The notes: a model not told the origin generated them from the sequence alone. Numbered from the stretch's first letter, positions 53,965 to 63,705 are shown. The stretch is DNA of 64,000 bases from Nostoc cf. commune SO-36 (GCF_023734775.1 NZ_AP025732.1:5578501-5642500); one strand, 5' to 3'. Made by a program: numbers and translations.

Positions 53965-54210
53965 TCAATTTAAATCGATATCACTTTTATAAGACATTGC
54001 TCTGGGTTTTGCTTTTTGAGATGTTGGCTGGGATTTTTTAGGCGGTTGGGGAGGGCGACATCTCTCACAATATAAGGGTCGAGGGCCGAAAGTCTCGCGC
54101 TTTGTCAGATCGTTACACTCTTTACAGACAAACTGGAAAACACGAGTATGAATCTGTCTTTTGTGCGCCCTGACAGTATATTCCCTAACATCAATGAATT
54201 TACTTGCCAT
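53965..54210 (-). CDS. small zinc-ribbon-like protein
   Basis: 81 residues: [20 protein letters not shown] and [20 protein letters not shown], then [20 protein letters not shown]. The two C-x2-C pairs form a probable zinc ribbon. It precedes the gene at 53954 by 10 bp and is probably co-transcribed with it. Conserved in cyanobacteria, as far as I recall; no function assigned. Confidence 0.75.
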   Translation of the reverse strand: MASKFIDVREYTVRAHKRQIHTRVFQFVCKECNDLTKRETFGPRPLYCERCRPPQPPKKSQPTSQKAKPRAMSYKSDIDLN

Positions 54211-54397
54211 AATCAGGATTGTGAATTGCCGACGTTATCAATGTCCTATCAATATAGCTATTCAAGCAAATCAAACCGCATCAGTGTGTGTTTATGTAGA
54301 AGTTTTATCCAAATTAATGAATTTGCAGCCTAGCATAAAGTGCAGATGAGTAATTTGAGAGTTAGCTATTGACTATCCTCTCAGCATATAATTGGTG

Positions 54398-54673
54398 ATG
54401 AGCAAACACTACTATTATTCTTTAAGTGCAGATCACTTTCATTCCCCTCATCAGAGAAATGGGCAGGTGAAAGTGCAAGATTATTTAATTCCACTTCGTA
54501 TTGATTGGCAAATCAAGCGATCGCCAGCGTGTCTAATTGCCCATCATAAAATTATCCCACTCCTAACCCATCTGCCTCATGGTATGGGGATGATGCTTAA
54601 AGAAGCCTATTTTTGTCTAAAAAACAACCGCCTCCTAAAAACAAGAGGCGGTGAAGCGCTAATCAAAGTATGA
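54398..54673 (+). CDS. small hypothetical protein
   Basis: From ATG 54398: MSKHYYYSLSADHFHSPHQR, LIPLRIDWQIKRSPACLIAH and HKIIPLLTHLPHGMGMMLKE. About 91 residues, rich in His. A hairpin CCGCCTC-N10-GAGGCGG (54628-54651) lies inside the 3' end, so the true end of a gene here is uncertain. Weak coding support. Confidence 0.4.
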   Translation: MSKHYYYSLSADHFHSPHQRNGQVKVQDYLIPLRIDWQIKRSPACLIAHHKIIPLLTHLPHGMGMMLKEAYFCLKNNRLLKTRGGEALIKV

Positions 54674-54680
54674 TTCCAAT

Positions 54681-54955
54681 AAGTTTTATCGAACAGAATT
54701 CAGGAGTCGGGAGTCAGAATTCAGAATGAATTCTGTACGACTGGTGGATGAATAATCGGGTTTAAGACCCCCACCAAATTGAAAATTTGGTGGTGCAACA
54801 ATTCCTGCGACGGTCTGAATCCCCGACTGATAGCGTTCGCGTTGCGTCTCGTAGAAAAGTGTTAGCGAGTCCGCGATAGCGTAGCGGTAGAGAGGAACGA
54901 GCGTCGCGTCTTGATTCTGACTCCTGAATTCTGACTTTTGAATTCTTCTTCAATT
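54681..54955. repeat. about 275-bp dispersed repeat, copy 1
   Basis: AAGTTTTATCGAACAGAATT at the start, the inner hairpin CACCAAATTGAAAATTTGGTG, CGGTCTGAATCCCCGACT, and the end TGAATTCTTCTTCAATT are shared in the same order with 58728-59006. The segments between them differ and consist of shorter GCGTCTCGTAGA-type repeats. Confidence 0.72.
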
Positions 54956-54962
54956 TGACAGA

Positions 54963-56397
54963 TTACTCCTGACTAGGAGCAGCAGGTTGCGATTGAGGTT
55001 GTTTGCGTAAACCGCGCAAAGATTCCCGCAACTTGTTTTGGCTAGCATTATCTCTTCGCCGCCGCCGATTTATGGTTGGTTGTGGCTTTTGTGATGAATT
55101 AGTAGTCGCTCGTTCACGCTGGATGCGGCGTAAGGACTCTCTTGCAGTTCCTTGAGTGCCAGTTGTCCTAGCTCCAGATGATGGGCTTGTAAGAGTATTT
55201 TCGACTCTTTGGGGTTCCAACCGTCTACTAAATCCAGATATTGCTGGTTTTGATGGGGGTGACAACTCTCTGCGCCTGCGTCTTGGATTTTCCTCTGTGG
55301 AATTAGCAGCCCTTGTTTGCTGGGTTCTTTCTTCTGCTTGTCTTTGTGCCTCTCTTTGTGCTTGCCGTTCTTGAACTTGGCGCGATCGCCGTGAACCTTT
55401 GATGGCAAATTCAGTTGCTATGGATACCCCTTGTCTACCACCTTCTGCGGGTTTTAATTTCCAGTTACGCGCTTGTCTAGCGGTTTCTTCATCTAAGTCG
55501 CGGTTTCCACTGGAGCGCGCAATCCGCACGTTGGTAACATTACCTTGGGCATCAGTATCCACAGCTACTTCTACTCTGCCTTCAACTCCTCGCCGTCTTG
55601 CTGCCTCTGGATTACTTGGCATTACATTCACGGCAGGCTGCACGACCATTCCCATTACCATCACCTGAAGTGTTAACTTTTGGAGGTGTTGGCGCTATTG
55701 GCGCTGTCGCTACTGGCGGACGGTTCCCTACTCCATTGCCTGTACCAGAGCCAATGCCTGAACCTGTACCACTACCAGAGCCAGAGCCACTTCCTGAACC
55801 CGTACCACTACCAGAGCCACTTCCTAAACCTGTACCTAAAGCAACACCAGAACCGGAGCCTGTGAGAACTCCACTACTACCGCCACCCCCGCCAGTGTTT
55901 TGACTCGCTCTTGAATCTCTGAGTTCGCTCAAAACTCCTCTTAACTTTTCACTACCTTGGTTTATGGAGGGAGCAACAGCTGTCACAGGGGCTTGTGGAT
56001 TGGGAGCAATTTCCCTATTTATTGGTTGTGGGTTTTGAGTAGTTTGTTTTGGTTGTTCTTGAACTGGCTGAATTTTTGGTCTTTCAATAAATTCTTGTAC
56101 TGGTTTTTGTACTTGTGGAGTTTCTATAGACTGTTTTTGGATAATCTCTGGTTCTTTTTTCGGTTCTTCTGGAATTTTTTCAAGTGGTTTTTCTGGTTCG
56201 GCAGTCGGAGAATCCACGATCGCAAATTCTATTGCGTCATCTTCTTCTGTGGGCACTCTCGTCAAATAATTGCCTATGCCTGAGGACAGTACGCCGATAT
56301 GCAGCGCCAGTGAACCTATCAGACTGTAAGTCAGAAAAGACTTGAGAGCCTCAACTTCTTTGGAACGTTGCTCGACAGTAATGCCAGAAAAGCTCAT
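54963..56397 (-). pseudogene. TonB-family energy-transducer protein, one-base frameshift
   Basis: Frame 1 (from 56397) has a membrane helix (FLTYSLIGSLALHIGVLSSG), a Pro/Glu-rich periplasmic spacer, and a Gly-Ser repeat region (LGSGSGSGTGSGSGSG), ending at RAACRECNAK. Frame 2 continues with PEAARRRGVEGRVEVAVDTD, AQGNVTNVRIARSSGNRDLD and ARNWKLKPAEGGRQGVSIAT, the TonB C-terminal domain. The expected CRECNAKYPEAARRRG needs one base less at about 55612. A long Gln/Arg-rich tail follows the TonB domain. Divergent from exbB-exbD, with which it should act to energise outer-membrane receptors. Confidence 0.85.
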
Positions 56398-56739
56398 AGC
56401 TATTGCTACCTATTCTCACTAATTTAGTCATCTTAGAATGCAAGGTTACAAATATCAAGTAAAAAATTAAAATTAATTGCGATCGCCTTACGGAACCCTG
56501 CAATAGCAAAAACATCTTTTCAAACCACCAATATCATGGTTTTTGGACAAAATTAATTTTTGTTGCAATCCAATTAAATTAAGTTATGTAAAACAAACGA
56601 ATAAGTAAATAAAAGTCATGAGCATTACATTTGAAAAAATTATCATTATATTTTATATTTTATTGAGAATAACTTTCAGCTTATCTCTAGATTCTGGTAG
56701 TCTGATTTTGTATTGTGGATGAAGTTATAGAGGCACTAC
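56398..56739. other. divergent promoter region of tonB and exbB
   Basis: 342 bp, very AT-rich, without a gene. GATTCTGGTAGTCTGATTTTG just upstream of the exbB start is a possible promoter region. I do not see a clear Fur box. Confidence 0.45.
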
Positions 56740-57393
56740 ATGGGAATTCAAAATTTGTTTACAGCAGGTGGTGTGGTCATGTGGCCCCTGCTGGCGTTTT
56801 CGGTATTGGGTGGGGCACTGATCATCGAGCGGATCAGATTTTGGGTACGGATAAATCAGCGTCAAAGCCGTGTGGTGCGAGATGTTTTGAATCTCTACCG
56901 ACTCGATAATGTTGTCGGTGCAATGGATAAACTTCAGAAAAACGCAGATTTACCACTGGCACGCATTTTTCTGGCGGCTTTAGAGTTAGAAGAGCCAAAT
57001 CCAGAAGAATTTCGTTTGGCTTTAGAACGTGAATCGCAGGCTGAGATCCCTGTTCTCAAACGCTTCCAAAACATTTTTGAGACAATTATCGGATTAGCGC
57101 CATTGTTGGGTCTACTTGGCACGGTGTTAGGATTGATAACCTCCTTTGCCTCCCTAAACCTTGGTGATGTGGGAGGCACTAAAACAACTGGTGTTACATC
57201 GGGGATTAGTGAAGCTTTGGTATCAACAGCATCAGGATTGATCGTTGCTATCTTTACACTCTTGTTTGCCAATACCTTCCGGGGGCTGTATCAACGGCAA
57301 ATTGCACTAATTCAGGAGTATGGTGGACAGCTAGAATTACTCTACCGCCGTCGTTATGAAAAAGGAGAAAAAACTTATGCGTCTACCAGATGA
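56740..57393 (+). CDS. exbB: ExbB-like proton channel (MotA/TolQ/ExbB family)
   Basis: 217 residues with three membrane helices: VVMWPLLAFSVLGGALIIER, then GLAPLLGLLGTVLGLITSF and VSTASGLIVAIFTLLFANTF. GLAPLLGLLGTVxGxI is the family signature of the proton channel pore. It forms the inner-membrane motor with ExbD that drives TonB. The exbD start lies inside its 3' end (17-bp overlap). Confidence 0.93.
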   Translation: MGIQNLFTAGGVVMWPLLAFSVLGGALIIERIRFWVRINQRQSRVVRDVLNLYRLDNVVGAMDKLQKNADLPLARIFLAALELEEPNPEEFRLALERESQAEIPVLKRFQNIFETIIGLAPLLGLLGTVLGLITSFASLNLGDVGGTKTTGVTSGISEALVSTASGLIVAIFTLLFANTFRGLYQRQIALIQEYGGQLELLYRRRYEKGEKTYASTR

Positions 57394-57778
57394 GCCAGAA
57401 CTTCCGCTACAGATCAACATCCTGCCGATGATTGACGTGATTTTTGCAATTTTGACATTTTTCATCATGTCCACTTTGTTTTTAACGCGATCAGAAGGTT
57501 TGCCAGTAAATTTACCGAAGGCTAGCACAGCCAAACAACAGCAAGTTCCTACTAAAATTACCATTACTGTAGATGACAAAGAACAAGTCAGCCTGAATCG
57601 TCAACCAATTGCAATTGATGATTTGACAACGAAAGTGCGGACTTTAGTTGGTTCTAACGCAGAAGTGTTAGTGATTATTAATGCTGATGAAAAAGTTGAT
57701 TATGGTCGGGTGGTGGCTGTGATGGATCGGGTACGTCAGGTTCCGGGGGCAAAATTAGCGATCGCTACCCAAAGATAA
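57377..57778 (+). CDS. exbD: ExbD/TolR-like biopolymer transport protein
   Basis: 133 residues from ATG 57377, preceded by AAGGAG at 57361-57366; an earlier ATG at 57356 is less well placed. The single membrane helix with the proton-carrying Asp is LPMIDVIFAILTFFIMSTLF, followed by a periplasmic TolR domain: VPTKITITVDDKEQVSLNRQ and DYGRVVAVMDRVRQVPGAKL. Co-transcribed with exbB. Confidence 0.92.
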   Translation: MRLPDEPELPLQINILPMIDVIFAILTFFIMSTLFLTRSEGLPVNLPKASTAKQQQVPTKITITVDDKEQVSLNRQPIAIDDLTTKVRTLVGSNAEVLVIINADEKVDYGRVVAVMDRVRQVPGAKLAIATQR

Positions 57779-57895
57779 TACAGCAGAATTCAGGAGTCAG
57801 AATTCAGAATTCAGGAGCCAGAATCCAGATTTTCGTTACTTTTACTACTGGGTTGACTGCTGGGGTATTCTGAATTCTGTCTTCTGCAAGACTTC

Positions 57896-58651
57896 TCATA
57901 AGCTACGCTGACGCATCTGTAATTCTTGAGATATAAGTTTTAATAATGATTCTTGGTGTGAATGGATAAAAAAGTGGTCACTGTTAAACTCATGTAATGA
58001 GAAAGCAGCGATCGTCTGCTCTCGCCATGCTTGCAGAGCCTCATGAATAACTTCTCGGTCTTGCAAACCACCAAAAACAGTAATAGCACACTCTAGTGGC
58101 TGTTTTTGAGCGTAAATATACGTTTCCAGAACGGCAAAATCTGCCCGCAAAATGGGAAGGAACATCTGCATCAGTTCCTGGCTTTCTAATACTGCTTTGG
58201 GTGTACCGTTAAGACTGCGTAGCTCATTGAGCAAATCAGGGTCTGATAGGACGTGGAGGGGTGGTTTGGTGATAGGGATTTGTGGGGCGCGACGAGCAGA
58301 GATGAAGAGGTGAAAGGGAGCAAGACTATACTCAGAGCGAAGTAGACGGGTTAATTCAAAGCTAACTAATCCCCCCATACTGTGCCCAAAGAAGGCGAAT
58401 GGTTTGTCTAAGTATGGTATCAAAACTGGAGCGATCGCTTCCACAAGAGGTTCTAATCGTTTCAAGGGTGCTGACTTAATCTGTTTTCCGCGTCCCGGAT
58501 ATTCCACAGCACAAATTTCAACATTAGTAGGTAGATTATTCGGCCATGTGCGAAAAATTGCCGAGCTACCACCCGCGTAAGGGAAGCAGAATAAACGCAA
58601 ATTAGCTTGAGGATTTGGTTGGGGACAGATAATCCAAGGATTGAAGGTCAT
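57896..58651 (-). CDS. type II thioesterase (alpha/beta hydrolase, NRPS/PKS-associated)
   Basis: 251 residues: LRLFCFPYAGGSSAIFRTWP, VEICAVEYPGRGKQ, nucleophile motif FAFFGHSMGGLVSFELTR (GHSMGG), and catalytic His in FNSDHFFIHSHQ. This is the GrsT/TE-II group that removes misprimed acyl groups from carrier proteins in non-ribosomal peptide or polyketide synthesis. No synthetase gene is in the window, so its partner lies elsewhere. Intact. Confidence 0.9.
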   Translation of the reverse strand: MTFNPWIICPQPNPQANLRLFCFPYAGGSSAIFRTWPNNLPTNVEICAVEYPGRGKQIKSAPLKRLEPLVEAIAPVLIPYLDKPFAFFGHSMGGLVSFELTRLLRSEYSLAPFHLFISARRAPQIPITKPPLHVLSDPDLLNELRSLNGTPKAVLESQELMQMFLPILRADFAVLETYIYAQKQPLECAITVFGGLQDREVIHEALQAWREQTIAAFSLHEFNSDHFFIHSHQESLLKLISQELQMRQRSL

Positions 58652-58727
58652 GTTTTTACTAATATATTTTTCTACTATATAAATCCAGCCCCTTACCGAT
58701 TTCTCATCCTTGAGTTAGTAGCTTTTC

Positions 58728-59006
58728 AAGTTTTATCGAACAGAATTCAGGAGTCAGGAGTCAGAATTCAGCAATGTTTTCTGTATGGACTGGCGGATAG
58801 CGCAGCGTAAAGCCTGCGGCATGGCTTCGCTTAGAGCGAGTATTCGAGCGTCGCGTCTGAATAATCGGAGTTTTTGCACCCCACCAAATGAAAATTTGGT
58901 GGTCTTCTCTACGAGACGCAAGCGCGAAACAATTCCTGCGCGGTCTGAATCCCCGACTCCTGAATTCTGACTCCTGAATTCTGACTTCTGAATTCTTCTT
59001 CAATTG
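58728..59006. repeat. about 275-bp dispersed repeat, copy 2
   Basis: Same outer blocks as 54681-54955 (AAGTTTTATCGAACAGAATT start, CACCAAATGAAAATTTGGTG hairpin, CGGTCTGAATCCCCGACTC, GAATTCTTCTTCAATT end). The middle is a different set of GCGT/CTCTACGAGACGC short repeats. Related GAATTCAGGAGTCAGAATTC pieces also occur at 57783-57830 and 39403-39433. Confidence 0.72.
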
Positions 59007-59124
59007 TTCATCATGAAGCTCGTAATGTTCTAATCTTTTAATAGGCTGACGAAAGTCAGTATACATAAAAAAACTCCAAACCAGTTTTGGTAAGTTTTTT
59101 GAGAACAAAAAGAGAAACAAACTT

Positions 59125-59650
59125 ATGGGACTTTTCGATCAAATTCTTGGTGCCGTCGCTAATCCCAATCAACAGGGCAGCTTAGGTCAAATAGGAAGTA
59201 TTGTTAACACCATACAACAGTTGAGCAGTAGCACAGGTGCAAACCCTTCTACCATCCAATCCGTTTTGTCAATTGTCGGGCGGTCAAGTCCGTTCTGCTC
59301 TACAAGACAAGCAAGCTACAGATGGTAATGAAGCTGCCCAAAATCTAGTCAATCAATATGCTGGTACTTCTGCCAACCCCCAAGCCGTCAATTCGTTGTT
59401 TTCTCCTCAGATACAACAGCAAGTAGCTCAGGTTGCTGCCCAGCGCACTGGGTTGGATACTGGTATAGTTCAACAATTGCTGCCTTTAGCAGTACCTTTG
59501 GTGCTAAAGTTTTTACAATCAGGTGCAAATGTTCAAAATCCCCAAGCTGGTGGTAATCCTGTACTGAATTCTTTCTTAGATGCTGATGGCGATGGTGATG
59601 TTGATATCGCTGATGCCATTCAAATGGCTAGTCGGTACATGAGAAAATAA
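59125..59650 (+). CDS. DUF937-like protein, one-base frameshift
   Basis: Frame 1: MGLFDQILGAVANPNQQGSL and IVNTIQQLSSSTGANPSTIQ to LSIVG. Frame 2: GQVRSALQDKQATDGNEAAQ, SLFSPQIQQQVAQVAAQRTG, IVQQLLPLAVPLVLKFLQSG and DADGDGDVDIADAIQMASRY. The shift is one extra G in GGGCGG at 59278-59283 (expected VGGQVR). The C-terminal D-x-D-x-D-x-D stretch resembles a calcium-binding loop. The corrected protein has about 174 residues. Conserved in cyanobacteria; function unknown. Confidence 0.75.
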
Positions 59651-59766
59651 CAGTTTTCTCCACTCCCCTGCGATAAATCAGACATTGGTAATTATACCTT
59701 GCTAGATTTTTAGCTAAGACATAGGCTGAGAACATAGTAAATTTATAAATATAAATCAGACAGTCT

Positions 59767-60321
59767 ATGTCTAAATTGTTTGACTGTATTACTGAGGAGC
59801 TACAAGACTTTATTGCTGCCCAACACCTTTTTTTTGTTGGCTCTGCACCTTTGAGTTCTACTGGTCATGTCAACCTATCTCCTAAAGGTCAGGACTCCTT
59901 TCGCATCCTCTCTCCCAACCGCGTAGCTTACGTAGACCTCACAGGTAGTGGCAACGAAACATCAGCCCATTTGCAAGAAAATGGGCGAATAACCTTCATG
60001 TTTTGTGCCTTTGAAGAACCCGCGTGTATCCTGCGTCTTTACGGCCAAGGAAGGACGATTTTACCGAGTTATCCAGAGTGGGACTCTCTTCACTCTCTAT
60101 TTTTGCCAATACCTGGAACTCGTCAAATTATTGTCGCTGATATTGAAAAAATCCAGACCTCCTGTGGTTTTGGCGTACCACTTTATGAATACCGAGGTCA
60201 GCGCCAAACTTTAGTAAACTGGGCTAGTAAAAAAGGCGAAGAGGGAGTTCGAGAATATCAACAGCAGAAAAATCTTGTCAGCATTGATGGTTTAGCGACA
60301 CCACTGGGTAGATTACCCTAA
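59767..60321 (+). CDS. pyridoxamine 5'-phosphate oxidase family protein
   Basis: 184 residues: FFVGSAPLSSTGHVNLSPKG, VAYVDLTGSGNETSAHLQEN, GRITFMFCAFEEPACILRLY and CGFGVPLYEYRGQRQTLVNW. The split-barrel FMN-binding fold of the PPOX family is clear. The N-G-R-I-T-x-M-F-C-A-F and LRLYGxGR blocks mark the subgroup that probably binds FMN or F420. Enzyme role unknown. Intact. Confidence 0.88.
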   Translation: MSKLFDCITEELQDFIAAQHLFFVGSAPLSSTGHVNLSPKGQDSFRILSPNRVAYVDLTGSGNETSAHLQENGRITFMFCAFEEPACILRLYGQGRTILPSYPEWDSLHSLFLPIPGTRQIIVADIEKIQTSCGFGVPLYEYRGQRQTLVNWASKKGEEGVREYQQQKNLVSIDGLATPLGRLP

Positions 60322-60967
60322 CTTTGCCTAACTGAAATTTAGTCAAATAGTCACTTTTGAGGACAAGGGTAAATGATACTTTTTTATATGAAACGTAGGC
60401 GTTACCAGCCATAGGCATCGCTTGCGGAAAAATTGTGTTTTTTACCCCGATTCTGTCCAATAATTTAAGCATTATTACTTATTTAAAACTGACTTATTAT
60501 CTTACCCATGCGGAAAATACTATATTTTCTCGCTAGCTGGCAATATCAGCCCTGATTATTCTCGATAAAAACTCAAATTTATTCAGAATTGACCAAATAT
60601 ATACAATACTTGGGTTTATTAATAGCGATCGCTCTCCCAAATATTAAGAAAAGTGCCGTTGCATAGCAAAGATACGCAAATAGTTAGCAATTCTTAATGA
60701 AATCTTTATAGTTTACATCTGTTACAAATCACAAATGATTATTTACAATAAACAATGAAGCATAATAGTTTTTTAAAAATATTTCCATACTTTTTATGGG
60801 TAGAAATAACAGGCAATCTCTCATCTAAAAGTTGTAGAATAGAACGCTCTTAAGCCACTCAAGTTTTCAAATGGCAGGGGAAAGAGAAAAATCAATTATT
60901 TATCCCTGATTGTAGGCTGAAGCAAAATATTCACAACCCACATCAGGTAGTACAAGGTTTACGTATA
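60322..60967. other. intergenic region without a supported gene
   Basis: About 650 bp, AT-rich. It contains a short repeat around 60400 (ACGTAGGCGTTACCAGCCAT) and a HIP1-like octamer near 60626. Nothing else recognised. Confidence 0.5.
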
Positions 60968-61702
60968 ATGACTGACTTTGCACAAACGGAAATAGAACGG
61001 CGACTAACTTTATATGAAGTATTTGTCAAGTTGTATGAACACCACAGCAGCCTTCTAGATGAAATTCTTCAGCTAGAAAACCTATCTCAACCTTCATTGA
61101 CGAGAGTGAAGACATATTACGTAAATGGTGTAGTGGATAGTGCTGCTGTTTATTTGATGACTAACTTGTCCGACAATCACACTCAAAGTTTACAACAGCC
61201 ACAGCATATCTGGACGATAGGTCGTAATCGTGCCAGTGGTATTTGCATTGCTGATACTCACATGTCTCGTCGCCATGCTGCTATTCAATATATTGACGAA
61301 CAAGGTTTTTACTTAATTGATTTCAATAGTACCAATGGCTCGTTCGTAAATGGCGATCGCGCTTTTGGACTAACCAAGCTCAAAGATGGCGATCGCATCC
61401 GTCTTGGCAATATGACTTTTGATTTTTTTGTGAATTATAAGTGCCGCGTTTTGCCAACCGTAGCCATAGATTTATTGATGCAGCTTGTGCATCGAAAGAA
61501 TGACTATAGAGTAGAAAGGCTGACTTCTTCTCACAATAGGCAAAAATCTCTACCAGAAATAACAGGTTTGAATTTAAATACTTTTAGAAATTACGCAGTG
61601 GTAGAGAAGCTTGAAAATTGTTATAGCAACTTCAGTTCAGAGCAGAAATCAGAAATTTTAGACCGCTTTTTTAGCAGAGATATACCGTCTAACCCCGCCT
61701 AA
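60968..61702 (+). CDS. FHA-domain protein
   Basis: 244 residues. A central FHA domain (about residues 75-155) reads WTIGRNRASGICIADTHMSR, RHAAIQYIDEQGFYLIDFNS and TNGSFVNGDRAFGLTKLKDG, with the phosphothreonine-binding GRN, SRRH and TNGS motifs. An N-terminal helical part (TEIERRLTLYEVFVKLYEHH) and a C-terminal tail flank it. A phosphopeptide-binding adaptor in Ser/Thr kinase signalling. It has no kinase neighbour here. Intact. Confidence 0.92.
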   Translation: MTDFAQTEIERRLTLYEVFVKLYEHHSSLLDEILQLENLSQPSLTRVKTYYVNGVVDSAAVYLMTNLSDNHTQSLQQPQHIWTIGRNRASGICIADTHMSRRHAAIQYIDEQGFYLIDFNSTNGSFVNGDRAFGLTKLKDGDRIRLGNMTFDFFVNYKCRVLPTVAIDLLMQLVHRKNDYRVERLTSSHNRQKSLPEITGLNLNTFRNYAVVEKLENCYSNFSSEQKSEILDRFFSRDIPSNPA

Positions 61703-61882
61703 AAAATTGGAACTTCTAATATGCTTCAATTGCGTGAAGTAGACATAATTCATAGGGCATAATAATGTTCATGCCTATCAACCCAAGGTAAAAGCCAGTA
61801 AACAAAAAATCTTTTTCTCGTTTCCAGCCTCAGAGGATTTTTGAAAAGTTATTTATTGTTAGAAAAAGGTTGGAGAATCTCT

Positions 61883-62949
61883 TACAGCAGTTTGCGATCA
61901 AACTCACCACAAAAAGAGCTATCTAAATAGGCTCAAAGAATAAACCACAATGATTAAACCAATTTAGAGCATTTTCATCAGTAATGGCATTAACAGCCAT
62001 AGTTATTGCAACATCTAGAGCATCGAATGTTCGAGTTTTAGCCGCAACGTTGAATTTCTTTTAACTTTGACCAACATAACTCAATTGGTGATAAATCAGG
62101 TGAGTATGGAGGCAAAAACTTAACCTTTGCTCCAACAGATTCTATTAAAGATTTTGCAGTCCCAGCATAATGTACAGGTAAGTTATCCATAACTATAATC
62201 GCTCCAATCCATAATGATGGTAGTAATATTTGCTCAATAAAAACTAAAAAGCTAGCAGTGTTCAGACTACCTGGAAAAGTCATAGTGGCAATTAAGCCCT
62301 CATCACTCATAGCTCCAATTACAGTAATATTTTTGCCTTTATTACCCGGTCGCTCATCATAGACTCTTCCTCCGTCAATACCTCTGGCATAATGTCGTGT
62401 CATAGCCAGATTTACACCTGTTTCATCAATAAATATGAGGTTTTTGATATCTATAGTATCTAGCCAACGTCGAAATTCATAGCGTAATTTTTGTACTCTT
62501 TCTGTAGTTTGCTCAGTCGATACTAAAGTTTTTTTTTACGATTTAATTTTAAGCGTTTAAGAGTGCGGGATAAACTTGATATACTTACATTTATTTCTGT
62601 GCGTTCTTTTATTGCTTCTTGAATTTCTCGCAAATATATATCGCTTTGCTTTGTCACCATTACCTTTAATAATTCTTGCTCAATACTATTAAGCTTAGAG
62701 CGGCGATCTCCTCCTTGGGGTCTGGCAGCTATCTCTGCCGTCTCTCGATATCGACGTAAAAAGTCACGGATAAAAGACAAACTGACTTTAAATCGTTTTG
62801 CTAATTCCCTTTGGCTGCCTTCTTTGTTTTGCCAGGCACTCAATATCTTTTGTCGTAAGTCAATTGAATATGCTGCCATCTTTAAATATTATTCTTTACA
62901 TTTTTACAGTTTACTATCTTTGTGGCGGGTTTGATATCAAATTGCTGTA
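61883..62949. mobile_element. IS630-family element at 62 kb
   Basis: Ends TACAGCAGTTTGCGATCAAA...CCACAAA (left) and the reverse complement of TACAGCAATTTGATATCAAA...CCACAAA (right), about 30 bp with four or five mismatches. The outer TA at 61883 and 62949 fits the TA target. One transposase on the minus strand. Confidence 0.82.
61923..62879 (-). pseudogene. IS630-family transposase with two frameshifts
   Basis: ORF 1 from 62879: MAAYSIDLRQKILSAWQNKE, helix-turn-helix SQRELAKRFKVSLSFIRDFL, and ISSLSRTLKRLKLNRKKK. At an A9 run (62528-62536) the frame changes to TLVSTEQTTERVQKLRYEFR, IFIDETGVNLAMTRHYARGI, AIIVMDNLPVHYAGTAKSLI and YSPDLSPIELCWSKLKE. Near 62045 a second shift is needed to read AAKTRTFDALDVAITMAVNA and NWFNHCGLFFEPI, ending at 61923. 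The A9 site could be programmed; the second shift makes it inactive. Confidence 0.8.
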
Positions 62950-63371
62950 ATTTCTCCGAAAAAGGGGGAATTTTATTAGGGTTCCCTCCTTTTCAAGGCT
63001 TGCTCATCAAGAGCAATAAGTGCCTAAAATCACGGTTAACCACTTTTCAAACAACCTCTCAGGCTCTTAACGAGAAATTATGATGTAGTCGATGAGAAAG
63101 CTCGGCTCTAAATTTGACAACAGGATTGTTGGTAACTAAATAGTTAAAAGTCAAAATATAGAAAAAAAATTAAGAATGTGATTAAATATCATAGCAATCA
63201 TTTTGCGGTGGCATCTTTAGATCACAATAAAAAGAAAGCGATTCAGAGATTCAGTGAGCAGGTTATGCTCTATCCTCTTTTCCGAAAGGGAGAGGCTAGC
63301 GCCAAGAGAGAACACTTGCTAACGACAGGAACCACCCAAACTGCTACCCTTTCACCACAAAGCGTCTATGC
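62950..63371. other. region before the NsiR1-type array
   Basis: No gene is supported. A frame starting at 63178 runs into the repeat array and shows no family signature. GGGAATTTTATTAGGGTTCCC at about 62967-62987 is a small hairpin. A degenerate TCCGAA at about 63279 could be a weak DIF-type box for the first array unit. Confidence 0.45.
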
Positions 63372-63464
63372 CAAAAAAAACCCCCCAGTGAGCTTTAGCC
63401 AACCAGGGGAGTTAGTTATCAGGGTGCATCTACCAATTAAATGTTCTTAAGTTGAACCCCATAC

Positions 63465-63493
63465 TCCGGATGAATTTGTCTAAAGGCTAAGTT
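63465..63493 (+). promoter_or_regulatory. DIF-type promoter (TCCGGA) for array unit 2
   Basis: TCCGGA at 63465-63470 in the -35 position and TAAGTT at 63488-63493 as -10, with 17 bp between. TCCGGA boxes at -35 mark heterocyst-specific promoters of this type in Nostoc/Anabaena. Expected transcript start near 63500. Confidence 0.75.
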
Positions 63494-63499
63494 ATTTTT

Positions 63500-63575
63500 T
63501 TAAATAAAAAAAACCCCAGTTGGTGTTAACCTACTAGGGGAGTGAGTTATCAGGGTGCATCTACCAATTAAATGT
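63500..63575 (+). ncRNA. nsiR1: NsiR1-type small RNA, unit 2
   Basis: Starts about 7 bases after the -10 box. It contains the CCCCAGTTGGTGTTAACCTA hairpin and the conserved GTTATCAGGGTGCATCTACC block. Ends are inferred; the RNA in relatives is about 60 nt. Confidence 0.65.
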
Positions 63576-63595
63576 TCTCAAATTGAACACCATAC

Positions 63596-63624
63596 TCCGG
63601 ATAAATTTGTCTAAAGGCTAAGTT
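63596..63624 (+). promoter_or_regulatory. DIF-type promoter (TCCGGA) for array unit 3
   Basis: TCCGGA at 63596-63601 and TAAGTT at 63619-63624, again with 17 bp between. Sequence from 63593 to 63640 is nearly identical to the promoter of unit 2. Confidence 0.75.
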
Positions 63625-63630
63625 ATTTTT

Positions 63631-63705
63631 TTAAATAAAAAAACCCCAGTTGGTGTTAACCTACTAGGGGAGTCAGTTATCAGGGTGCATCTACTAATAA
63701 TCTTT
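63631..63705 (+). ncRNA. nsiR1: NsiR1-type small RNA, unit 3
   Basis: Same hairpin and conserved block as unit 2; 3' part differs (ACTAATAATC instead of ACCAATTAAA). The next box at 63726 (TCCGGA) lacks a clear -10 at the 17-bp spacing, and the box near 63882 is ACCGGA, so units 4 and 5 may be weak. Confidence 0.6.

Noticed and set aside
54628..54651. Terminator hairpin CCGCCTC/GAGGCGG
   Set aside because: No T-tract on either side and it lies inside a small ORF.
55598..55903. Plus-strand ORFs rich in Pro-Glu-Pro under tonB
   Set aside because: They are antisense to the Gly-Ser repeat coding region of tonB.
63178..63450. 90-residue ORF before the array
   Set aside because: Its 3' third is the NsiR1-type repeat; no conserved protein pattern.
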